DNA of 64,000 nt from Calditrichales bacterium MX18-03 (lineage in GTDB: Bacteria; Bacillota; Clostridia; Lutisporales; Lutisporaceae): positions 62,001 to 126,000 of the forward strand of contig JAJGRE010000007.1 in the NCBI GenBank assembly GCA_021083345.1, written 5' to 3'. Position 1 is the first letter of the stretch. Each line of letters opens with the position of its first letter. Below, piece by piece: positions 42,547 to 50,734 of the stretch. Position numbers and translations under genes: made by a program. Below the pieces are notes generated by a model that had not been told where the DNA came from, searched no databases, and saw only the letters and a program-made list of their open reading frames with translations.

Positions 42547-44184
42547 ATGGATCGAAGCCGCATGACGGACAACCTGCTGGAGTTATGCAGCGTACCCAGC
42601 ATATCGGGCACGGAAAGTGAAATCAGGATAGCAGAAAGAATCAGGAAGATGCTTCTGCAGATCGACTATTTCAGGGATAACCCTGAAAATGTGGTCACCC
42701 ATGGTGTCCCCAGGGATGCGATAGGGCGCACTTATGTTTCCGCTTTTATGGAAGGCGGCAGCAGAACGTCCAAAACCCTGATACTCCTCAGTCATTTTGA
42801 CGTTGTAGGGGTGGAGGAATTCGGCAAGTTGAAGGAATATGCCTTTAACCCCGTGGTCTATACCGATCATCTGAAAAAATCCGCTGTCAGTCTGCCAAAG
42901 GAGGCCAGGGCCGATTTGGAGTCCGGTGATTATTTGTTCGGCAGGGGCATCATGGATATGAAATACGGCATCGCAGCGGATGTCGAAATACTGCATCAAA
43001 TCGGTAGAATAAGAGAAAATTTCCCGGGAAATATATTATTCCTGTCAGTTCCTGACGAAGAAGCCAATTCTGCCGGCATGCTGGCCGCAGTGGAAATGCT
43101 TTACAGCCTCAGGCAGACAAAACAGCTTGACTATATCGGCTGTATCGTCTCCGAGCCCCACTTCCCCAAATATCCCGGCGACAGCAGCAAATACATCTAT
43201 ACCGGCGCTGTAGGCAAGCTGCTGCCCGTCTTTTATTGCGTGGGACGGGAAACCCATGTGGGGGAACCCTTTTCCGGCATCAACCCCAATCTGCTGTCGG
43301 CAAGGATCATCCAGTTGATAGAGCAAAACCCCGAGCTTTCCGACTGCGCAGGGGATTTCCATGTGCCTACCCCGGTATGCCTCAAGCATTCCGATACAAA
43401 AGAAGATTACTCTGTGCAAACACCCACCGCCGCCTATGCCTATTTCAACTTTATGACTGTCCGCTCCTCCCCGGAGGAGGTGCTGGGCAAGCTGAAGGGC
43501 GTGGCACGGGAAGCCTTTGTCAGCGTACTGCAGGACGTAGCGGCAAAAGCCAAAGCTCTGGAAAGAAAAACAGGAAGCAAACCCGCGCTTCCTGTGATTG
43601 AACCTGTGGTTATGACCTTTGAAGAACTTTTCAACCTTTGCAGAGAGTCCCAGGGCAAAGCCTTCGAAGCCCATATGACGGATTTTATCGCGTCCTGCCA
43701 GACAGCCGACCTGAGGCAGGCCTCCCTGAGAATCATCAGAGAGGTTCATCAATTCTGTCCTTACAGGGACCCGATGATCATCCTGTCTTTTGCTCCACCC
43801 TACTACCCGCACTCCGAAGCGCTGCAGGACGATAGCAAAGTCATGCAGGTATGCCGGCAGCTGATCCGGTCCGCAAAGGAACAGTATGGGGAAACCCTAT
43901 CCCTGGAGCCATACTTTCCCGGCTTGTCGGACATGAGCTACCTGAGCGTGCCTGCCGGTACGGATCTGAAAAGGCTGAAAAACAATTTCCCTTTGTGGGG
44001 AAGCCGCTATGCCATTCCACTGGACCTGATCGCCCAGTTGGGCATCCCCTTTATGAACATCGGCCCGCTGGGAAAGGACGCCCATAAGTATGTGGAAAGG
44101 CTGTGCCTGTCCTATTCCTTCGACGTTGCCGCCAAGCTTCTATATCAAGCCGTCCTGTCCTTCTTCGACATAGACATGGCGTAG
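42547..44184 (+). CDS. M20 family metallopeptidase, RocB-like
   Basis: A 545-aa zinc hydrolase. The M20 metal-site motifs are LLSHFDVVG, GRGIMDMKYGIA and VPDEEANSAGM (catalytic Glu of PDEE). The length and an insertion relative to ArgE/DapE fit the arginine-utilisation protein RocB, whose exact reaction is not settled. The ATG at 42547 has GGAGG eight bases upstream; an earlier in-frame ATG at 42532 overlaps that site. It stands alone, followed by a gene-free 245 bp. Confidence 0.88.
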   Translation: MDRSRMTDNLLELCSVPSISGTESEIRIAERIRKMLLQIDYFRDNPENVVTHGVPRDAIGRTYVSAFMEGGSRTSKTLILLSHFDVVGVEEFGKLKEYAFNPVVYTDHLKKSAVSLPKEARADLESGDYLFGRGIMDMKYGIAADVEILHQIGRIRENFPGNILFLSVPDEEANSAGMLAAVEMLYSLRQTKQLDYIGCIVSEPHFPKYPGDSSKYIYTGAVGKLLPVFYCVGRETHVGEPFSGINPNLLSARIIQLIEQNPELSDCAGDFHVPTPVCLKHSDTKEDYSVQTPTAAYAYFNFMTVRSSPEEVLGKLKGVAREAFVSVLQDVAAKAKALERKTGSKPALPVIEPVVMTFEELFNLCRESQGKAFEAHMTDFIASCQTADLRQASLRIIREVHQFCPYRDPMIILSFAPPYYPHSEALQDDSKVMQVCRQLIRSAKEQYGETLSLEPYFPGLSDMSYLSVPAGTDLKRLKNNFPLWGSRYAIPLDLIAQLGIPFMNIGPLGKDAHKYVERLCLSYSFDVAAKLLYQAVLSFFDIDMA

Positions 44185-44244
44185 CCCGGATGAGTGACAA
44201 ACCTTACTAATTGATGCTATGTATAAAGGCATATCTTTATTCGT

Positions 44245-44391
44245 TTAGTCCATAGGTCTTTGCGAAGGATTATTTAAAAAGCGTAAGACTGGCACGGACG
44301 CCAGGCTAGGTTCAACAGCTTGTCGTAGCTCATGGATGAGCGTTTTGAGCCGTTAGCTTTTTCAATAAGACAAGCAACTAGACCTATCTAA
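44245..44391. ncRNA. Candidate structured RNA in a gene-free stretch
   Basis: Nested complementary blocks enclose about 145 bp. TTAG...ATAGGTCT (44245-44259) pairs with AGACCTAT-CTAA (44380-44391). GCTTGTC (44318-44324) pairs with GACAAGC (44369-44375). Inside are the hairpins CTGGC-acggac-GCCAG (44289-44304), GCTCA-tgga-TGAGC (44328-44341, minus two flanking bases) and a weaker AGC-cgtta-GCT. I cannot assign it to a known riboswitch, and the strand is undetermined. It lies between the M20 gene (+) and the zinc-ribbon gene (-). Confidence 0.5.
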
Positions 44392-44429
44392 TAAGAATAA
44401 CAATATACCGTATACATACATTCAATACT

Positions 44430-44792
44430 CTATGGTTTGTCTATATTCCGGAGCTGCGCCTCCGCCATCTCCATCCCCCAGCCCTCGGGACCAGGCCCGT
44501 ACTTCCATGCGCAGCCTTCCTGCTTCCACTTTCTTCGCAGAATTGCCCATGCGGTTTTCTTTTCATATCGGGCATTTTTCAGATAAGTCGTCACATGCTC
44601 CGGCACCGGCTTCTTTTTGTGCTCAAAATCATCCCGGATCTTGAGCATCACAAGGTATTCGTCATAATCGATATCTTCCTTCTCGATATCGTCATCGTAG
44701 CCGCTTTCATTGCCGCAGCACAGGCAGATAACGCCGTCTGCATAGACACGCCCCAATTCGTAGCCGCAAATCGGGCAATAGTGCTTATTCAT
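44430..44792 (-). CDS. Small zinc-ribbon protein of unknown function
   Basis: A 120-aa soluble protein. The N-terminus YCPICGYELG...VICLCCGNESGYDDD holds two CxxC knuckles 17 residues apart, a rubredoxin/zinc-ribbon arrangement. The remainder is helical and charged, with a Gly/Trp-rich end (GPGPEGWGMEMAEAQL). I do not recognise the family. It is 28 bp after the MacB-like permease on the same strand and could be cotranscribed with it. Confidence 0.75.
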   Translation of the reverse strand: MNKHYCPICGYELGRVYADGVICLCCGNESGYDDDIEKEDIDYDEYLVMLKIRDDFEHKKKPVPEHVTTYLKNARYEKKTAWAILRRKWKQEGCAWKYGPGPEGWGMEMAEAQLRNIDKP

Positions 44793-44820
44793 TCTTACAT
44801 CCTCCTAACCACAATGATGC

Positions 44821-46161
44821 TTATTCTGTTCTGATCGCTTCCAGCGCGCTGAGCCGCATAGCCCGCCTTGCCGGGTAGAAGCCGGATACCAACCCTACAA
44901 CGGCAGCAAAAACAACAGCCGCTGCAGACAGCCATGCCGGTATGACGGACATCCTGCTGCCCTCTCCCACCGGACCCATGAATTGGATGAAGCTGAGCCC
45001 GGCATAATTCAAAAGGTACGATATGCCGTAGCTGAAGCCGATTCCCAGCAGACCGCCCAGAAAACCGATCATCCCTGCCTCCAGCAGGAACAGCTTCCGT
45101 ATGTCGTTCAGATTGGCTCCCAGCACCTTCATTACGCCGATTTCCCTGGTTCTCTCATAGATGGACATGATCATGGTATTGGTTATTCCCAAGGCTGCCA
45201 CCAGCAGGGATATGGCGCCGATGCCGCCTAAGAGTGCTTGAATGCCCAACGCCGTTTCCTGCATTGACTTCAGAATATCCGACAGGCTGAAGCACTCAAA
45301 GCCCATATCCTTGATGTGCTGCTGAATCCTCTGGACATCCTGAATATCCTTCACCTTGACTTTGGCCTGCTGATAACCCTGTCCGGGGGAAAAATCTCCG
45401 ACCCCTTGCTGCCGCTGCATTTTTCTCCCTTCTGCGATGATTTTCTCCAACGACTTGATATCCATATAGGCGCTGTAGTCCTTTTCATCATTGCTTTGCT
45501 GCAGTACCCCGACTCCCTTCACCTTATAGACCTTCAGGGGCTTGCTGTCGTCTCCGCTGCTGCTCTGCCGCCGCTCCCCGTACTGGTGATTCATAGTCAG
45601 AAGCAGCTTGTCACTGATCAGGTTTACCGGATTGCTGCCCCCCATACCGTAGAAATTCCTGGACTTGGGATTATAAAATAGGGTGGGTGCCTGGCTGCCG
45701 AATACCACGGCAGTGGTATCCCCAGGCAGGAGATTCCTTCCCTTGTCTATCTTAAAGTCAAACTTATCCATAACGGCTGTATCCATTCCAATGACGCTAA
45801 TATCCGTCACGTATTTGCCTGCAGCAAACCGCATGTAATCCTGCGCGATGGGCGTAACCGCCTCCACCCCTTCAAGCTTTCGGAACTCAGCCAATGCCTT
45901 GTCATCTAGCCTGGCATTTTTTATGGGTCCTCCCCTTTCCATCATGCCCGGGCCCCTATAGGGCATGTGGACATCGATGAGGTTCAGACTGCCCATATTC
46001 TCCAACTCCCGGCGAAAATTCTCATTCATACCGATCCCCAGGGAGATCATGATCACGATAGCCGTGGTGCCAATAATGACGCCCAGGATGGTCAGGATGG
46101 TTTTCGTTTTTCTTCGCCATAGGTTTCCAAAACCAAAAGCCAATAGATCCCTGCTATTCAT
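44821..46161 (-). CDS. MacB/FtsX-like ABC transporter permease
   Basis: A 446-aa permease with the MacB plan: one N-terminal helix (ILTILGVIIGTTAIVIMISLGIGMN), a large extracytoplasmic domain (residues 45-310), then three C-terminal helices with the signature TREIGVMKVLGANLNDIRKLFLLEAGMIGFLGG. Such proteins transmit ATP hydrolysis to an outside partner rather than form a channel. It overlaps the CARDB-like gene by 8 bp, so the two are coupled. Confidence 0.92.
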   Translation of the reverse strand: MNSRDLLAFGFGNLWRRKTKTILTILGVIIGTTAIVIMISLGIGMNENFRRELENMGSLNLIDVHMPYRGPGMMERGGPIKNARLDDKALAEFRKLEGVEAVTPIAQDYMRFAAGKYVTDISVIGMDTAVMDKFDFKIDKGRNLLPGDTTAVVFGSQAPTLFYNPKSRNFYGMGGSNPVNLISDKLLLTMNHQYGERRQSSSGDDSKPLKVYKVKGVGVLQQSNDEKDYSAYMDIKSLEKIIAEGRKMQRQQGVGDFSPGQGYQQAKVKVKDIQDVQRIQQHIKDMGFECFSLSDILKSMQETALGIQALLGGIGAISLLVAALGITNTMIMSIYERTREIGVMKVLGANLNDIRKLFLLEAGMIGFLGGLLGIGFSYGISYLLNYAGLSFIQFMGPVGEGSRMSVIPAWLSAAAVVFAAVVGLVSGFYPARRAMRLSALEAIRTE

Positions 46162-48544
46162 CCAGTTCCATCCCCTTCTTCCGCTTCCGGATCCTGCGGA
46201 TGATAAATGCAGCGGCGCCTGCAGCGATTACCGCTGTCTCCACTGCGATTACCGGATTTTTGAATACCTCCCTTGCCCTGGTCCACAGCGTTTGCTTCTC
46301 CGGTCCTTCCATTCCTTCCCCTTCCATGGGCGGCGCCTGCGGCACCGGTGCTGCGGTAAAGGCAATCTCCTTTGTCACCTCCACCGGCTGCCCCGCACCA
46401 TCCTCAAAATAGAAAAGTACCCTGCCGGCACATTGCCCTTCCTGCATAGGGATCAATGTCACTTCATAGACATCGCTTCGTCCCGATTCAAAATTACCCA
46501 CATAATAGCTGGAATTCTGCATGTCAAAATTACCTTCTGCTTTGATCATCAGGTTATTCAAGGTGCTTTTGCCCATATTGAAAAACTCTACCGACAGGGG
46601 AATGGGCTGCCCAACAAAAAGCTCAGGGGGCAGGTTCATATCTCCCAGCACCAGCTTGGGCACCTGGATCACCGGCACACTGATCATATCCTTGGCATTG
46701 TACTGCGTTCCCTTTGAATCTTCATAATCGATATTGACAGTGATTCCATAGGTCTTGTGGGCTGCATCATACTTGACCTGCAGTGCCTGCGTCTTTTCCA
46801 CCCGTCCACCGGGTCCGATGGCCTCTATATAGAACGTGTTGCTGCTGTCCACCGGATTGAAGATCCCTTCTTCAGAGGCAAGTGAAACCTTGATGTTTCT
46901 GACTTCCAGGGTCTCGCTGGTATTCAGCAGGGATATGTCCATGCTAAGGGTGTCGCCGCCCTTGATCACCTGCGGCTCATATTGATAACGGTCAATGATG
47001 ATCCGCGGTGTGCTTTTGCTCCCGTCACCATTAATATATACCCCAATGTATTGGCTGATGGTGTGCTTTTCCTTTTTTGCACCTGTTCCAGTCTCATACT
47101 CTACTTGTATCTGGATAGGGTAGTTCTTCGTCACAGCCTCCGATGTCGCACCCAACACGAATTCAACCCGCTGGCTGCCTTTGCCCGGAAGCTTAATGCT
47201 CCTGATGCTCTGCGACTTTGAAATCAGCTCTTTGTCCGTATTCAAGGAGACCTTGACATTGTTAAGACCTGCTTCTCCATTATTCATTACATCAAAAGCA
47301 ACTTTGAAGTCCTGCTCCGGCCTGATCCCGGCCTGGGGCACCTCTATATTTGTTATAGACAGGTCCGCATCCACTTCGTCCTGCCCCTGGACCGGGAGGA
47401 ACAAGCGGCTTTCATCCGTGTAAGCGGTGCCTTTTTCATCCTTATACGAAAGCTTCAGCTCCAGATCATGGTTGCCGCTTTCCATTTCCCCGGAAGGAAT
47501 CAGCAGGTATTCCAGTGCTGCCGTTTTGTCACCTTCCAAGACCTTTATCAGACGGGTATCGGTAGCGTCATGCACGGTAAAACCGCCGCTTTTGAGCCCC
47601 GCCAGCGTCGCCTTGATGTCTTTTGCTTTTTGCTTCCCTTCGTTCCGCAGGAGGAGGGTGACTTTGCTCGGCTCACCGGCTGTCAGTGCCTTGCCGCCGT
47701 AGTTGATTCTCTCGATGATCACTTTCGGCATGCTGCTGTCGGAGAGTATCCGCACATAAACCATCTCGGCCGAGGTGTATTCCTTTCCGCTGGAATTTGC
47801 ATAGCTGTAAATAAGCTTGATGGGGTACACCTTATCGGCAGCACTGGCAAGCACATTGAAGCTGAAGGTGATTTTCTCTGCGTCACCGGCGTTCAGCTTG
47901 CTGATGGTTGCAGCGGTTTTCATCTTATCCAGTTCAAAGGGTATATCGGTGCCTTCACCAAAATCCGGAGTAATGGTAATATCCTTTGCCGCATACCTGG
48001 AGGTGTTCTCAATCTGTAAAGGAAGCTTCACCGTCTCTCCTGCCTCGGCAACGGGTATGTCGGTACCGCCCATGACCGATAGCTTCGGCTGCTTTTCCGT
48101 ACTGCTTGGGGTATCTTCATCCTCGGGTACGGCATCGATGTAGATGAAGTCTTCCATTTCTTCGGTTGCACCGTCTTTTGTGTAGCGGATCGTAAAGCTC
48201 AGTTTGTTATCGTCCTTCCCATTGTATACCAGCTCCAGTTCATCGCTATAGGTTTCTTCTTCATCTTCTCCAAGTTCATCATCCAGCTTTTTCTTGGAGG
48301 TGGAATTGGGAAAGTAGAAGTTTGTATCCGCATCGAGAATGAAGTATATATCTTCCAAATCATCACCGGAGTTATTCTCCAGCGTCAGGGTCAGATTAAA
48401 ATGCTCATCCGCCCGCACCGGTTCATTGTCAACCTCACACTCTACGATACTGATATCGGCATTATCGCCTAAAACTGCCAGACTGCCGCTCCAGGACAGG
48501 AGCAGAAAGACGGCAAAAAAAACACCCAGCAACCGCTTTTTCAT
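46154..48544 (-). CDS. CARDB/Ig-like repeat membrane protein of the MacB-type ABC system
   Basis: A 796-aa envelope protein. A signal sequence (residues 1-26) leads to about five beta-sandwich repeats of the CARDB/NEW1 type; recurring phrases are VTLLLRNEGKQKAKDIKATL, KVAFDVMNNGEAGLNNVKVSL and DISLLNTSETLEVRNIKVSL. A Pro/Glu-rich linker and a C-terminal helix with a basic anchor (AVIAAGAAAFIIRRIRKRKKG) end it. It takes the place of the MacA adaptor between ATPase and permease genes. The start overlaps the ATPase stop (ATGA). Confidence 0.85.
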   Translation of the reverse strand: MKKRLLGVFFAVFLLLSWSGSLAVLGDNADISIVECEVDNEPVRADEHFNLTLTLENNSGDDLEDIYFILDADTNFYFPNSTSKKKLDDELGEDEEETYSDELELVYNGKDDNKLSFTIRYTKDGATEEMEDFIYIDAVPEDEDTPSSTEKQPKLSVMGGTDIPVAEAGETVKLPLQIENTSRYAAKDITITPDFGEGTDIPFELDKMKTAATISKLNAGDAEKITFSFNVLASAADKVYPIKLIYSYANSSGKEYTSAEMVYVRILSDSSMPKVIIERINYGGKALTAGEPSKVTLLLRNEGKQKAKDIKATLAGLKSGGFTVHDATDTRLIKVLEGDKTAALEYLLIPSGEMESGNHDLELKLSYKDEKGTAYTDESRLFLPVQGQDEVDADLSITNIEVPQAGIRPEQDFKVAFDVMNNGEAGLNNVKVSLNTDKELISKSQSIRSIKLPGKGSQRVEFVLGATSEAVTKNYPIQIQVEYETGTGAKKEKHTISQYIGVYINGDGSKSTPRIIIDRYQYEPQVIKGGDTLSMDISLLNTSETLEVRNIKVSLASEEGIFNPVDSSNTFYIEAIGPGGRVEKTQALQVKYDAAHKTYGITVNIDYEDSKGTQYNAKDMISVPVIQVPKLVLGDMNLPPELFVGQPIPLSVEFFNMGKSTLNNLMIKAEGNFDMQNSSYYVGNFESGRSDVYEVTLIPMQEGQCAGRVLFYFEDGAGQPVEVTKEIAFTAAPVPQAPPMEGEGMEGPEKQTLWTRAREVFKNPVIAVETAVIAAGAAAFIIRRIRKRKKGMELDE

Positions 48545-49257
48545 TGATTTACCCCCACATTTCCGCTGTTTTCTTCTATTTTTTCTATGTTTCCGTCCAG
48601 GATATGAATAACCCGGTCGGCATACCTGGCGATGCCCAGGTCGTGGGTCACCAGGATCAGGGTTTGCCCATTTTGTCTGGCAATACCCGTAATCAGTTTC
48701 ATAACCTCCATGGTTGTTTTGGAGTCCAGGTTCCCTGTAGGCTCATCCGCAAAAACAATGCCGGGCTTTCCAATAAAAGCCCTGGCGATGCCCACCCGCT
48801 GCTGCTGTCCACCGCTCATCTGGCTGGGCCTATGCCGGTAATGGGTTTCCAAGCCCACGTCCTTCAGCATTTTTCTAGCCCTGGCTTCGCGGATCTCTTT
48901 GCTGACGCCTCTGAAGGTCAGAGGCAGGCAGACGTTCTCCACTGCATTCAAGGCAGGCAGCAGATTAAAGGACTGAAAAATGAAGCCGACATGCTTCTGT
49001 CTGAAAAGTGCCAGCTCCTGCTCGCTCATCCTTTCTATGCGGCTGCCTTTAATGACGATCTGTCCCTTGGTTGGTTTTTCCAAACCCGCCATCAGGTTCA
49101 AAAGCGTTGACTTTCCGGATCCGGAGGTGCCGAGGAAACAACAAAACGCTCCCTCTTCTATCGTTAGGTTGATGCTGTCCAAAGCAACCACCTTTTCATT
49201 GCCGACACGGTAAACCTTTCTGACGTCCTTCAGCTCAATGATATTGGCTATTGCCAA
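48541..49257 (-). CDS. MacB/LolD-type ABC ATPase
   Basis: A 238-aa (or longer) ATPase with Walker A GTSGSGKSTLLNLMAG, signature MSGGQQQRVGIARAF, Walker B GIVFADEPTGNLDSKT and switch VTHDLGIARYAD. It energises the adjacent MacB-like permease. Homology begins at NIIELKDVRKVYRVG. The true start is unclear: GGGGAGGGG directly abuts a TTG at 49257, too close for normal use, and an ATA six bases on is better spaced. The frame is open to 49308 but lacks a ribosome binding site there. Confidence 0.9.
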   Translation of the reverse strand: MAIANIIELKDVRKVYRVGNEKVVALDSINLTIEEGAFCCFLGTSGSGKSTLLNLMAGLEKPTKGQIVIKGSRIERMSEQELALFRQKHVGFIFQSFNLLPALNAVENVCLPLTFRGVSKEIREARARKMLKDVGLETHYRHRPSQMSGGQQQRVGIARAFIGKPGIVFADEPTGNLDSKTTMEVMKLITGIARQNGQTLILVTHDLGIARYADRVIHILDGNIEKIEENSGNVGVNQ

Positions 49258-49286
49258 CCCCTCCCCACTGTTATACGCTATCTGTT

Positions 49287-49351
49287 CATCTAGGATAAAC
49301 ATTATCAAATCCGTTCATTTCTGACAATGCACCATTAGTCCTAGATGCATT
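49287..49351. repeat. Inverted repeats upstream of the MacB-like operon
   Basis: CATCTAGGA (49287-49295) and TCCTAGATG (49339-49347) are 9-bp complements. AATGCA (49326-49331) and TGCATT (49346-49351) are a second nested pair. They may form a leader stem or operator for the ABC operon. Confidence 0.4.
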
Positions 49352-49415
49352 TTGAGCAATTTCATTTTATCATTTTTCAAGGGAGAAGGAAATATTTCCA
49401 TGGGGACAACAATTT

Positions 49416-49445
49416 TTGTTAGCGATCCCGCTCTTGTGATATACT
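49416..49445 (+). promoter_or_regulatory. Promoter of the rRNA methyltransferase gene
   Basis: TTGTTA (49416-49421), an 18-nt spacer and TATACT (49440-49445) lie 30 bp before the ATG. GGAGGTATAAA precedes the start codon. Confidence 0.6.
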
Positions 49446-49475
49446 ATGGATGAATGTTGATCTTGGAGGTATAAA

Positions 49476-50645
49476 ATGGCAAGAATCCTGTTGAAAAAAG
49501 GCGAGGAAAAACGAATCCAGATGGGGCACCCCTGGATCTTTGACAATGAAGTCAAAGCGGTGGAGGGAGATTATGCACCTGCCGATATTGTGGATATACA
49601 TGATTTCAAGAATACCTTCCTGGGCCGGGGCTACATCAATCCCAAGTCAAAAATACTGGTCCGCATGCTGACACGGCATAAGGAAGACATCAATGAAGCA
49701 TTCTTCAGACAGCGGATCATCGACGCGTGGGAGTACCGCAAGAAGCTGACAGATACCGACAGCTGCCGCGTAATCTTTGGTGAAGCGGATTTTCTTCCGG
49801 CCCTTATCGTAGATAAGTTCGGAGATTACCTCAGCATCCAGACCCTGTCACTGGGCATTGAGAAATACAAGGATATGATTGTGGCGCTGCTGGATGAAAT
49901 CCTGGAGCCCAGAGGCATCTATGAACGGAACGATGTCCCGATCCGTGAAAAGGAAGGTCTGGAGCAAAAGAAAGGCTTTATAAAAGGTCCCTTCGACACC
50001 ACCGTGCAGATCCGGGAAAACGAGATCAAGCTGTGGGTTGATATCGAAAACGGCCAGAAAACCGGTTACTTTCTGGACCAGCGGGAGAACCGGGCTGCGT
50101 TGAAGCCTCTGGTCAAGGATGCCCGTGTACTGGATACCTTTACCCATACCGGCGGCTTCGCGCTTCATGCTGCCTATTACGGCGCAAAGGAAGTCACGGC
50201 GGTGGACATTTCAGAGCATGCTATCGATTATGTCATGAAAAATGCCGCCTTGAACAGCCTGGAGGACAAGGTGAAGGGTGTTGCTGCCAATGTTTTCGAC
50301 CTGTTGAAGGCGTACCAGGTCCAGGGTGAAAATTTCGACGTCGTCATACTGGACCCTCCTGCCTTCTGCAAAACGAAGTCGGCACTGGAGGGTGCATACC
50401 GGGGCTATAAGGAGATCAACCTGCGGGCCATGAAGCTCATCAAGCCCGGTGGCTTTCTGGTCACCTGCTCCTGCTCCCATTACATGTATCCGTCTATTTT
50501 CGCAGAAATGATAGCGGATGCAGCCAGGGACGCCAGAAGGATCGTCCGTCAGGTGGAGTTCAGGACACAGGCCAAGGACCATCCGGTACTCTTCGGCTCC
50601 GATGAGTCGATGTACCTCAAGTGCGCAATATTGCAAATCGTATAG
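49476..50645 (+). CDS. Class I SAM-dependent rRNA methyltransferase, RlmI/YwbD family
   Basis: A 389-aa enzyme. The N-terminal PUA domain (ARILLKKGEEKRIQMGHPWIFDNEV) is followed by a linker and a Rossmann-fold methyltransferase with FTHTGGFALHAAYYGAKEVTAVDIS (SAM site) and DVVILDPPAFCKTK (DPP(A/S)F motif IV). TGYFLDQRENR is the family signature. RlmI methylates C1962 of 23S rRNA in E. coli; the site here is inferred. Its last codons form part of a long terminator stem. Confidence 0.93.
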   Translation: MARILLKKGEEKRIQMGHPWIFDNEVKAVEGDYAPADIVDIHDFKNTFLGRGYINPKSKILVRMLTRHKEDINEAFFRQRIIDAWEYRKKLTDTDSCRVIFGEADFLPALIVDKFGDYLSIQTLSLGIEKYKDMIVALLDEILEPRGIYERNDVPIREKEGLEQKKGFIKGPFDTTVQIRENEIKLWVDIENGQKTGYFLDQRENRAALKPLVKDARVLDTFTHTGGFALHAAYYGAKEVTAVDISEHAIDYVMKNAALNSLEDKVKGVAANVFDLLKAYQVQGENFDVVILDPPAFCKTKSALEGAYRGYKEINLRAMKLIKPGGFLVTCSCSHYMYPSIFAEMIADAARDARRIVRQVEFRTQAKDHPVLFGSDESMYLKCAILQIV

Positions 50646-50688
50646 AAAAGGCTGCCAGAAGGCAGCCTTTTCTATACGATTTGCAATA
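50629..50688. terminator. Very long perfect hairpin ending the methyltransferase gene
   Basis: The arms 50629-50656 and 50661-50688 are complementary over 28 bp with no mismatch, around an AGAA loop. The left arm includes the final codons and stop of the methyltransferase gene. The stem contains AAAAGGCTGCC/GGCAGCCTTTT, so it can end transcription from both convergent genes. Confidence 0.85.
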
Positions 50689-50734
50689 ACTAATTATTAC
50701 CGCTGCCCGCCGGGCAGCTTGTGGGGTCGACACC

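Noticed and set aside
44289-44304. Hairpin taken at first for a simple terminator of the M20 gene
   Set aside because: It lacks a U-run on the plus strand, lies over 100 bp past the stop and is embedded in a larger nested fold.
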